NCBI RefSeq assembly: GCF_000422345.1
Contig: NZ_AULP01000008.1
Coordinates: 110,134 to 174,133 of the forward strand
Source: Neomelitea salexigens DSM 19753
GTDB taxonomy: Bacteria; Pseudomonadota; Gammaproteobacteria; Pseudomonadales; Spongiibacteraceae
Length of the DNA stretch: 64,000 nt
Direction: 5' to 3'
Within the stretch, counting starts at the first letter, position 1; every line of letters starts with the position of its first letter. A program made the position numbers and the translations under genes. The notes below the pieces were generated by a model. The model searched no databases, was not told the origin of the DNA, and saw only the letters and a program-made list of their open reading frames with translations. Below, in pieces: positions 49,504 through 57,847 of this stretch.

Positions 49504-51135
49504 CTAGCTTCCATATTTAGCCCGCAGTAGTTTCTTATCAATTTTGCCGACACTTGTTTTCTCGATTAACTCTACAAATAGAATTTTATCTGGTATTGCG
49601 TAGCGAGATATTTGGCCGTTTTCAACGTAAATAGCTAGATGCCGCTTCAACTCCTCTTCAGAAGCTACGCTACTCCCCCTTGCAACAACCAAGGCCAGCG
49701 GTCGCTCACCCCACTTTTCATCTGGCAAGCCAATTACAGCGGCCTCCGCTACTGAAGCATGCGTTGACAGAAGGTCCTCAATTTCTAAAGAGGACACCCA
49801 CTCCCCGCCTGTCTTTATTACATCTTTTAGCCTGTCGGTTATCTTCAAATATCCTCGACTAAGAACACCGATATCTTGGGTGTGGAGATACCCACCCGAC
49901 CACAACGCTTCTGAGGCTTGCTCATTTCCCATATACCCCTGTGTCAGCCAGGGAGTCCGAACAACCACTTCGCCGCTCACCTCGCCGACAACATCGTTCA
50001 TCGATGTATCTACTGTTCGCATATCAACTAGGGGCGCTGGGACTCCAGCTTTACAGCGGTATTGCACCTCTTCATCCAGAGTTAACTCTCCCAAAGAGGA
50101 ACGAAGTTGAGACAACGTCAAGAGCGGACATGTCTCCGACATGCCATACCCACCGAAAACATCAACCCCCTTTGACAGCGCTTCGCGCGCAAGCCCCTCT
50201 GACAGCGCAGAACCACCAATAATTACCTTCCATCCTGTCAACGAGTCTTTTTCGTCACACTCATTTAAAAGCATTTGCAAGATGGTTGGCACACAATGAG
50301 AGAACGTAACTCCCTCCTTCTTAATTAAATTAAGAAGCCTACTAGGAATGTACCTGCCGGGATAAACTTGCTTCACGCCGAGTAATAGCGCTACATACGG
50401 AATGCCCCACGCGTGAACGTGAAACATCGGCGTGATCGGCATGTAGACATCGCCACTATGAAAATTCTGGCCACGCGGTGATGAACCCAGCGCGGCCATC
50501 ATAGAGAGCGAATGAAGAACTAGCTGGCGGTGGGAAAAATACACGCCTTTCGGGTTGCCTGTAGTGCCAGTTGTGTAAAATCTAGTCGCTATCGTATCTT
50601 CGTCGAAATCGGGAAACTGATAATCATCGCCAGACTTTTCTAGCAATGCCTCATACTCACCACATACACGCGAGTCAGTAGGACACGGCACTCCGTCGTC
50701 GCTTACCCACACGATTTTATCAACGAAATCTAATTTAGCGGATATCTCGTCGTAAATGTCCAGAAAGTCTGAGTTAATCACCAAGACTTTCGGCTTTGAA
50801 TGGTCAAGCGTATACAGGATCTGCTCTGGAGACATGCGAATGTTAACCGTTTGCAACACTGAGCCCATCATTGGAACAGCGGAATAACATTCAAAGTAAC
50901 GGTGAGAATCCCAGTCCATAACAGCAACGGTATCACCGGGAACAACCCCAAGAGACGCAAGCGCGGATGCCAAGCGGCCTACACGGCGTCGAACCTCAAC
51001 ATAAGTAAAACGAATATCCTCACCGTACACCACCTCTTGATCGGGAGAGTGTACCAAAGTTGAATTCCATAGCTGCTTAATAAGCAAAGGATAAGAATAT
51101 GCCTCAGAAGCTCGACCAATATAATCAACATTCAT
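49504..51135 (-). CDS. AMP-dependent acyl-CoA ligase (fatty-acid or aryl-acid type)
   Basis: A 543-residue ANL-superfamily ligase activating a carboxylic acid to its CoA ester. The P-loop-like AMP motif FYTTGTTGNPKGVYFSH is near 187-203, the A5 block GGYGMSET near 329-336, the A8 hinge in DRLKDVIKTGGEW near 424-436, and the catalytic Lys in KTSVGKIDKK near the C-terminus. It closely resembles medium/long-chain fatty-acid ligases, but the substrate is not set by the motifs. It is last in the putative oxygenase operon, 22 bp after the enoyl-CoA hydratase gene. Confidence 0.9.
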   Translation of the reverse strand: MNVDYIGRASEAYSYPLLIKQLWNSTLVHSPDQEVVYGEDIRFTYVEVRRRVGRLASALASLGVVPGDTVAVMDWDSHRYFECYSAVPMMGSVLQTVNIRMSPEQILYTLDHSKPKVLVINSDFLDIYDEISAKLDFVDKIVWVSDDGVPCPTDSRVCGEYEALLEKSGDDYQFPDFDEDTIATRFYTTGTTGNPKGVYFSHRQLVLHSLSMMAALGSSPRGQNFHSGDVYMPITPMFHVHAWGIPYVALLLGVKQVYPGRYIPSRLLNLIKKEGVTFSHCVPTILQMLLNECDEKDSLTGWKVIIGGSALSEGLAREALSKGVDVFGGYGMSETCPLLTLSQLRSSLGELTLDEEVQYRCKAGVPAPLVDMRTVDTSMNDVVGEVSGEVVVRTPWLTQGYMGNEQASEALWSGGYLHTQDIGVLSRGYLKITDRLKDVIKTGGEWVSSLEIEDLLSTHASVAEAAVIGLPDEKWGERPLALVVARGSSVASEEELKRHLAIYVENGQISRYAIPDKILFVELIEKTSVGKIDKKLLRAKYGS

Positions 51136-51157
51136 AGTAAAACCCTTATTATTACTC

Positions 51158-51841
51158 TTACAAATAGTCTTTATCTTTATCGGCTAACGAATCCGCAATA
51201 ATATTTAATGCATCATGGCGCAAGATGCTTTTGTTCACCTTGTAGTATTCAATTGATAGTTTTGATATATCATCGACAACCGCGCGAATACTGCTAGAAC
51301 AGGACGCTAAACTACTCAACTCATCAATAAACCCTGCTTCAACTGAGTCCTTTGCCGACAAACGGCAGGAATACAGCATCACACGTTCTAACCAATTAAC
51401 GGCGACTCGGTTTTTCAAGAGTTGAAATAAAACAGGCGGAAAAGGCATCCCTATCGCTGTTTCGGGAAGACAAACAGTAAAATCTTCATCAACACCGACA
51501 CGATAGTCACACGCTAAAAGAATAAAACCACCTATCCCGACAGCATGCCCTGTACATACCGCCACCGTGGGGATAGGGCAGCTATATAATTTATACAAAA
51601 ACTCAAAGCAATCTCGTACTAGGGAATTAGCCTTCTCATCCCTCAACGAGATTTCCTTCAAGTCAAAACCTGCACTGAAGAACCCTTCTCGGCCGGAGAT
51701 TATTATCGTACTGGCACACTTAACCGCGTCATCAAATACCGAGTTAAGCCGCTCCAAAAGTGAACTACTTATTGCGTTAACTTTCCCATCATCAATCGTT
51801 ATGTGAGCAACGCCACCTTCCAACCTCATTCCAACAGACAT
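51158..51841 (-). CDS. Enoyl-CoA hydratase/isomerase family protein
   Basis: A 227-residue crotonase-fold protein. The first oxyanion segment is FFSAGFDLKEIS near 54-65, and the second is VGIGGFILLACDYRVGVDE near 101-119. The acidic catalytic residue is in CLPETAIGMPF (Glu near 127); the second hydratase Glu is not evident, so isomerase or other crotonase chemistry is possible. It lies between a DUF1329 gene (24 bp) and the acyl-CoA ligase gene (22 bp). Confidence 0.85.
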   Translation of the reverse strand: MSVGMRLEGGVAHITIDDGKVNAISSSLLERLNSVFDDAVKCASTIIISGREGFFSAGFDLKEISLRDEKANSLVRDCFEFLYKLYSCPIPTVAVCTGHAVGIGGFILLACDYRVGVDEDFTVCLPETAIGMPFPPVLFQLLKNRVAVNWLERVMLYSCRLSAKDSVEAGFIDELSSLASCSSSIRAVVDDISKLSIEYYKVNKSILRHDALNIIADSLADKDKDYL

Positions 51842-51865
51842 ATTGAACCTGTACCTCTAATAATC

Positions 51866-53242
51866 TTAAGCTCTTCCCAGCCTGGACAGGGCTGCATGTG
51901 TTAAATAGCGCTTATAAGTACTTTCGTCGTTGACTTTGCTCTTATGACCACCATCAATCTCCTTAACATGTTCAACTCGGGTAATTCTTCCGCTTTGAAA
52001 TTCATAGGCATGAAAGTAATTCCAAGACCAGTAAGGATGCTTGCCGTCTTTGAAAACATTTTCCCCATCAACAAACTGGCCGTAACAACCATCGAACGAT
52101 CTAAATGGGACTCCCGCGCGGTCATAAGTAACCATTGCCAATGGCATTTGATTCCGAGCATCAAACCAGACACGCTTTTTACTAACCGGCGCTCTAACAA
52201 AACCTGTTGGCTCAGCCTCACAGATGATCGCCTCAGGAACCATCTCAACCACGCTATCGAAGAAACTCTCCCCTTTCGGCCCACCGTGAACACCGTTCTC
52301 CCAATTTTCCGAAGCCGAATTCCAACCAGAAGACACACCAGCGAGTAACGGCTGCCTGCCGACTACCTTGTAGTTCCCCCATGTATGCAAGGGATCGCCC
52401 GCGGCCCACGCATCGGACAAATACAGGGAGGAGCCGGGAACAAGTGGCTCGAAGCGTTGGTTGGTTGGAAACTGCCTTATGCGCTTAAAATAAGGCACGT
52501 ATCCATATAGATCTGGAAACTTATTCTGATCATAGGGCCATATATTCAGATATGAAGCGCCTTTCTCAGCTTCAGGCGCAGTGTATACAACCGTGTTAAA
52601 GCGAAGTTTATCTTGGTGCTTACTCCAATATGGCTTCGAGTCGAGAACCAAGCGACCAACCGGCGACATTTCCGCCCATACCAAATCGTATTGGTAATCA
52701 ACCACCCCCTCCGCGTTGACATCGTATTCTCTCATCGCGAAGACATCTGCGTCGTGACGCCCCCAAGACAGCGTTAATCCAGCAAAAAGTTCTATTGCAG
52801 AGGTCGCCCCCGGAAACGGATGCCCGCCAATCCATGGTTTGCCGTTGTCGACAACGACATTCCCGTCTGGTGAAAACGATGCTCTACCCTGATTCGACAG
52901 AGTCGCCATCTGGTACTCCCACGGGCCCATCTTCATCCAATCTAATGTCGTCTCAACAACCCTAAGTCGCCTACCAAGTTCCGTTACCTGCTTATACTTT
53001 GCTGGGTCTAACAGGTCTTTAACAAGGTGGACATTATCTTGCGTTATATAATCCCCAACAGAGATCGCGCCTTTTGTATATGCATCAATAGATATGAGTT
53101 CGTCTGGATATACATTCTGTATATTTCCGGACCTCGCTATCGAAGGCCAAAGAGGTGCAAGTATCCCCGCACCGGCACACGCCGTGCCGTACCTCAGAAA
53201 GTCTCTTCTACTTAGCCGAGAAGACCATTTTTGAACATACAT
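51866..53242 (-). CDS. DUF1329 protein with Tat signal, copy 1
   Basis: A 458-residue DUF1329 protein. The N-terminal twin-arginine motif SRRDFLRYG (R12-R13) with a hydrophobic stretch to about 35 predicts Tat export. Family marks include YPDELISIDAYTKGAISVGDYIT, NQRFEPLVPGSSLYLSDAWAAGDPLHTWGNYK and the C-terminal GGHKSKVNDESTYKRYLTHAALSRLGRA region. DUF1329 is usually paired with DUF1302 and RND genes; a LolA-like carrier role for hydrophobic molecules is proposed by structure analogy only. It is related to the copy at 56420-57808. Confidence 0.88.
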   Translation of the reverse strand: MYVQKWSSRLSRRDFLRYGTACAGAGILAPLWPSIARSGNIQNVYPDELISIDAYTKGAISVGDYITQDNVHLVKDLLDPAKYKQVTELGRRLRVVETTLDWMKMGPWEYQMATLSNQGRASFSPDGNVVVDNGKPWIGGHPFPGATSAIELFAGLTLSWGRHDADVFAMREYDVNAEGVVDYQYDLVWAEMSPVGRLVLDSKPYWSKHQDKLRFNTVVYTAPEAEKGASYLNIWPYDQNKFPDLYGYVPYFKRIRQFPTNQRFEPLVPGSSLYLSDAWAAGDPLHTWGNYKVVGRQPLLAGVSSGWNSASENWENGVHGGPKGESFFDSVVEMVPEAIICEAEPTGFVRAPVSKKRVWFDARNQMPLAMVTYDRAGVPFRSFDGCYGQFVDGENVFKDGKHPYWSWNYFHAYEFQSGRITRVEHVKEIDGGHKSKVNDESTYKRYLTHAALSRLGRA

Positions 53243-53253
53243 AATACGTCACC

Positions 53254-53283
53254 AAAAAGGACCGGGCGCTCGCACACCCGGTC
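53254..53283 (-). terminator. Intra-operon hairpin with T run, minus strand
   Basis: GACCGGG (53260-53266) pairs with CCCGGTC (53277-53283), loop 10 nt, followed on the minus strand by CTTTTTGG, just before the DUF1329 copy 1 start. Probably a partial terminator or attenuator. Confidence 0.6.
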
Positions 53284-53320
53284 AAAGGGTCCCAAAGGGC
53301 TCTTGAAGGATTTGGTAGTG

Positions 53321-55367
53321 TTAAAACTGCTTGGTCAAACGAATAGAAAGCTCGTCTGCAAAATCGAGTGATGACAGCATGTTGGAGTATGGATTGTCCC
53401 CCCATGCATCACCATCAATATGCGTGTAGAAAGCCTCGACCTTGTAACCATCGCCCGGATTCCAGCGCAAACCTGGCTGGAATAGAACGCCACCATCAAG
53501 ATCAACCAACGAAGCGAATTCAATTTCGAAAATTTTATTGTCCGTCGGCTGAAGGAAGCCAAAAACCAAGTAATTAGCGTTACCGGACTTCTCATGGGTA
53601 ACGGTAGTCTGCTGACCTGGCGTGAGCCCCGACAAGTTTGATCGGCCATAGCCACTCAGATGGCGCCCAACCAAGTCGCTTCTATTCTTGGTAAGCGCTG
53701 TAGGTTCCAGGCAGATCATCGAAAAACCGATGCCATTTGTCCACGACCAACGCAACTGTATATTCGTCTTCCTTTATTTCATCTTGCGAAAGCGTCGGGT
53801 TCGTGAAAGTACGCTCCGGGGTATACTGAATTTCCAAATTAAATATCAGCTGATTCAGGAAATTATTTTCACTGTCGACCACGTAACTTGCCCCAACAGC
53901 AAAGTCGTTCTCTCTATGATACGTCCTTTCCAGATGTCCACGTAGCGAACCACCAGCAGCCATAAAGAAAGTATTTAGTTGAGCTACAGTCTCTTCGACT
54001 GTAGCACCGGGCGTCGCATATACGTCTCTACTCGCCTCAAATTCTTCGATCGCCGCATTTAAGCCGCCAATTGCATCTAGGCGAGAGTCTGCGGCCGATT
54101 GAAACCACTCGTCAGCGGTGTATACACCACCTGGGTTCACGGAGAATGGCGTATTTGCCATTGCTTCTCCGGAGTTTGCATACCGTCTGCAAAGGGCTGC
54201 TGTATACACAGGACATGCTACGGAGTTCGCCGGCAACTTAGCGTTGTAAGCAGTATTTATCACACCTCCTACGAATCCTGTAAGCGGTTTATTAACACCC
54301 GATTTAGTCCAGGCAAATGTACCTTCTGGCGCGTATCTAGAAACAAATGACGCCTGCCAGCCCCACTGCCCATAGTCCCCTTTTAAACGGATACCACCTG
54401 CCAATTTGTCGTCATATCCGCCCGACTCGTAGGTGTCGTGAATGGTAAATTGAGAAGGAATTATGTTGTAAGGTGTATTGGGATTGCCAAACACAGAAGG
54501 CTGAAACCTACCGATATAGCCGTCTACTAGGACGTTGCTACTCAGCTGATATGTCGTTCGAAGAGACAGCATGGGCACTCGCTTATCTGAAAACTCTTCA
54601 AGACCCATATCCAAAATTGAATGGCGCCGCAGGTCTAGCCCGTTCGGAGTATCAAAAACTCGGAAGAAAATCGCTTGGCCCCAAGCAATCTGCTGGTTCC
54701 CCAGGCGCATACTCAGGTCGCCTGACGCGTATTCAAGAAGAAATGTCGGGAAATAGACTTGGTAGTTTCGCCCAGCCCATTCCAAAGGATTCGGATTTCC
54801 ACCTTCATCAGCGAGATAGTCAAAATAGCTAGGAGTTGATTCATATAACTCCGGCGCTGCATGAGGGCCCGCGTCTAAGCCCCCCTGGTACGAGGAAAGG
54901 GACGACGCGTCAAAGGCATCATATACCTCTGGATCGAACATAGCCCGCATGCGAGCTATAAAGCGCCATTCATAGTTGAATTGCATATTCATTTCGATTT
55001 CAGTACGAATGACAGCATAGTTAAGGTCGTTATCTGTGATTTCTACAAAATCACCTCGTCTTACGGTGTCATTGAAAGGAAGCGGTGTGCTGCCCCACGC
55101 GCCAGCGCCACCTAAGCCTAATAACGCACCGACACCTGAGACCGGGTTCAACGCTGGCGGCAAGTATGCTTGGCGTGAAATAGATTGATCGTTCTGAAGA
55201 ATCCCACCCTGATTATTGGGATTTTCCTGACCACTAGTGGAAATTGCCGCTTCTGCACGAACAAAGCCACTGAAAGAAACATCAAAATCTTCAAACATTT
55301 CCGCCATTGAATGTGATGACACCAATGGCACACAAAAAAGAAGGCTCTTAATTATTTTTGACTTCAT
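53321..55367 (-). pseudogene. DUF1302 outer-membrane protein gene with a frameshift near 53685-53755
   Basis: The first frame (55367 to 53682) encodes 561 residues: signal peptide (...SHSMAEMFED), FSGFVRAEAAIS, then barrel strands up to DKWHRFFDDLPGTYSAYQE and a TAG stop. The next frame, open from 53755, carries on in register with RSDLVGRHLSGYGRSN and ends with LSIRLTKQF at 53321, a proper barrel terminus. Total length 2047 nt is one nt more than a multiple of three, so one extra base (or two missing) explains it; correction gives about 681 residues, normal for DUF1302. Either a real lesion or a sequence error. The role is presumed to be uptake of hydrophobic substrates. Confidence 0.85.
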
Positions 55368-55380
55368 AAAATCACCATTA

Positions 55381-56370
55381 TTATATAGAAATTTTTAGAA
55401 TATTCGCTTTATTCCCAACGACATACATCGCGCTGGCACCGTCTGACATAGCAACAGACTGATACCAACCCGTTTCGATATCGAAATCGTTAATTGCTTT
55501 CCATGTCTTGCCGGAATCATCACTTATCAGCACCGTTCGCATTCCGGAAACCAACACCCGGCCTTCCCCATCGGCGACCACGCCCAGCAAATTTTGTCTG
55601 CTGTTTGAGTCCAGAAGCGTCCACGTATTTCCGCCATCCGCTGACCGAAATACGACGCCAGACTGCCCTACTGCATATGCGAGTCTGTCCGTAGCGAAGC
55701 TAATTGAAGAAAGCGTAGGGGACACTTTTTCATCGGTGTTAGTACCTGACATAAGCACACTGATCTCATCACTAGCGATATGCCCCCGTAGCATCAGAGA
55801 TAGCTCACCAACAATGTAAAAGCTTCCGTCCTCCTTTACATACGCGTCATAAACATTCGGCTCAAAAAATCCGCCCAACCGCGACTCTGGGTCTGAAAAC
55901 ACCGACGCCCATTCAACCTTCACCTTTGCCCAGGTATTACCACCATCCCGAGACTTTACGACAGTGCCGAAGGCGCCGACGGCTACTGCTTCACCGCGAG
56001 AATTCATGGATACGCTAAACAGACGTTCGGTAGTATTACTTTCTACCTGTTTCCAATGTCCATCCCCAGAAACCAAAATTGTCCCAAGCTGGCCCACTGC
56101 GATCGTCCGATCACCATTAGTGGATACACCCAACAGGGCAAGCTGCGTACCAGAGTCATCCTTCTCCCATGTAGTCCCGCTGGAGTCGGTTTTAAGTATT
56201 AGCCCCCCTGCACCAACGGCTAATCCCGCTCCACCAGAGAACTTAACGTCGAACAACGCCGCATGAGGTATACCCTTTTTCAGTAGCTCTATCTCATATC
56301 CACTTGCTAGTGATGAGCTAACAAAAAAATACAAGGCAACAATGAGCCCGCGAAAGTAAATTCGTGTCAT
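55381..56370 (-). CDS. YCF48-related BNR-repeat beta-propeller protein
   Basis: A 329-residue exported protein (Sec signal, cleavage near SLASGYE). It has at least four BNR/Asp-box repeats of the form S-x-D-x-G-x-T-W: DSSGTTWEKDDSG near 65, SRDGGNTWAKV near 140, SADGGNTWTLLDS near 245 and SDDSGKTWKAI near 285. YCF48-like propellers are regular companions of RND/DUF1329/DUF1302 genes; the role is unknown but periplasmic assembly or scaffolding is plausible. A terminator hairpin lies just before its start codon. Confidence 0.85.
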   Translation of the reverse strand: MTRIYFRGLIVALYFFVSSSLASGYEIELLKKGIPHAALFDVKFSGGAGLAVGAGGLILKTDSSGTTWEKDDSGTQLALLGVSTNGDRTIAVGQLGTILVSGDGHWKQVESNTTERLFSVSMNSRGEAVAVGAFGTVVKSRDGGNTWAKVKVEWASVFSDPESRLGGFFEPNVYDAYVKEDGSFYIVGELSLMLRGHIASDEISVLMSGTNTDEKVSPTLSSISFATDRLAYAVGQSGVVFRSADGGNTWTLLDSNSRQNLLGVVADGEGRVLVSGMRTVLISDDSGKTWKAINDFDIETGWYQSVAMSDGASAMYVVGNKANILKISI

Positions 56371-56384
56371 AGAAACATCCTCAG

Positions 56385-56414
56385 AAAAAGGCGCCGCGGA
56401 ATAATCCGCGGCGC
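56385..56414 (-). terminator. Rho-independent terminator inside the operon, minus strand
   Basis: Perfect 10-bp stem GCGCCGCGGA (56391-56400) / TCCGCGGCGC (56405-56414) with the tetraloop ATAA, followed on the minus strand by CTTTTTC. It sits between DUF1329 copy 2 and the YCF48-like gene, so transcription of the downstream genes should be reduced or start anew. Confidence 0.82.
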
Positions 56415-56419
56415 AATGC

Positions 56420-57808
56420 CTACACTTGACCTAGGCGTTGGAGAGCTTGCTGAGTAAAGAATCGGCTATAGGCTTTGTCGTTATCAAAGCTAAATTCTGA
56501 CTTGTGACCACCTTTGTTCTCTTTCTGATGGGCGATACGACTCATACGCCTGGTTTGGGCGTCAAATGAATGTATATTTATCCAAGACCACGCTGGGCTT
56601 TTGCCGTCAGGACCAAGAACAACCTTGTCACCCAGTTTGTATTGGCCAAAGCTGGTTTCGAAATTCACCCAAGGCTTGTTTTGGCGGTCGAAACGGATAT
56701 TTCCGCCATACATGCTGTTTCGCACATCAACGTACGCCAGACGACGGCCAACAGGCGCCCTCGGATAACCGGTCGGCTTAGACTCTAAGATCGCCACCTC
56801 TGGAGACAATTCATAGTCAGTATCCCAGAATGTGTCGCCATTCGGGCCACCATGAGTGCCGGCGCGCCAGTTGTCATCATCACCATTCCATTTCGCATTG
56901 AACGGCCCCAACATCGGCTTACGTGCGATAATCTTGTAATCCCCCCAGGTCAGCATTGGGTCACCTGCCGCCCATGGATCAGTCAAGAACCAAGTCACAC
57001 CGGGAATTAATGGCTCAAATCGCTGATTAGTGGGGAACTGTCGTACCCGACGAAATTGCGGCAGGTAGCCGTAAAGCTCAGGGAATTTGTTTTGATCGTA
57101 GTACCAGGTAGAAAGGAAGGAGCTACCGGCCACATCCTGAGTTGACGTGAAATATACCGTTTGGAATCTAAGCAGATCCTTCATATTTCTAAATACAGTG
57201 CCGTCTAACCTTGACTGCACCTGTAATTCAGCCCATGTAAACTCGTAATCATAGGCCTTACTGCCATCGGGATTTATGACCGTGTCGTTAATCGCATATT
57301 GATTGTAGTCAGCCCGCCCCCAACTCATCGCGAGGTTAGCTTGAAGCTCGACTCCTGTTTTTGGGCTCGGGAACGGCAAACCACCAACCCAATTTTCCCC
57401 TTTTTCTGTCACTACATTTCCATTCTGGTCAAACTTAGCCTTAACGCCATTGTTCATATTATCAAGCGTCTTGGCGTAGAACTCAGCTGGAAACATCTTG
57501 CTAAAATCTGTAGTCGTTGGCCGAATACGTATTTTTCTTCCCATCGTCTTTATTTGATCGAAGACGATTGGATCTAATAAATCTTTCACGATATCAACGT
57601 TATCAGCAGTAATGTAATCACCGGTGCTGATTTTTCCCTTTGTTAACATATCTATCGAGAGCAGCTCATCTGGATAGGCTTTAGATAAGTCAGCGCCAGC
57701 AGCAAACAACCTATCAAGCGGCATTAACACGCCGGCGGAAAGCCCGAGCGCCATATTTTTAATTAACTTCCTACGCCCATAATCGTGATCATATTTTTTG
57801 ATACGCAT
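56420..57808 (-). CDS. DUF1329 protein with Tat-like signal, copy 2
   Basis: A 462-residue paralogue of the protein at 51866-53242. N-terminal YGRRKLIKN (R12-R13) plus the hydrophobic MALGLSAGVLMPL predicts Tat export. Shared blocks include AYPDELLSIDMLTKGKISTGDYITADN, NQRFEPLIPGVTWFLTDPWAAGDPMLTWGDYK and C-terminal GGHKSEFSFDNDKAYSRFF. The two copies bracket the YCF48 and DUF1302 genes and may carry different ligands or form a heteromer. It lies 39 bp after the RND gene. Confidence 0.88.
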   Translation of the reverse strand: MRIKKYDHDYGRRKLIKNMALGLSAGVLMPLDRLFAAGADLSKAYPDELLSIDMLTKGKISTGDYITADNVDIVKDLLDPIVFDQIKTMGRKIRIRPTTTDFSKMFPAEFYAKTLDNMNNGVKAKFDQNGNVVTEKGENWVGGLPFPSPKTGVELQANLAMSWGRADYNQYAINDTVINPDGSKAYDYEFTWAELQVQSRLDGTVFRNMKDLLRFQTVYFTSTQDVAGSSFLSTWYYDQNKFPELYGYLPQFRRVRQFPTNQRFEPLIPGVTWFLTDPWAAGDPMLTWGDYKIIARKPMLGPFNAKWNGDDDNWRAGTHGGPNGDTFWDTDYELSPEVAILESKPTGYPRAPVGRRLAYVDVRNSMYGGNIRFDRQNKPWVNFETSFGQYKLGDKVVLGPDGKSPAWSWINIHSFDAQTRRMSRIAHQKENKGGHKSEFSFDNDKAYSRFFTQQALQRLGQV

Positions 57809-57847
57809 TACAATCTTCCTCTTTTGATTATTTTTGACACACCAACT

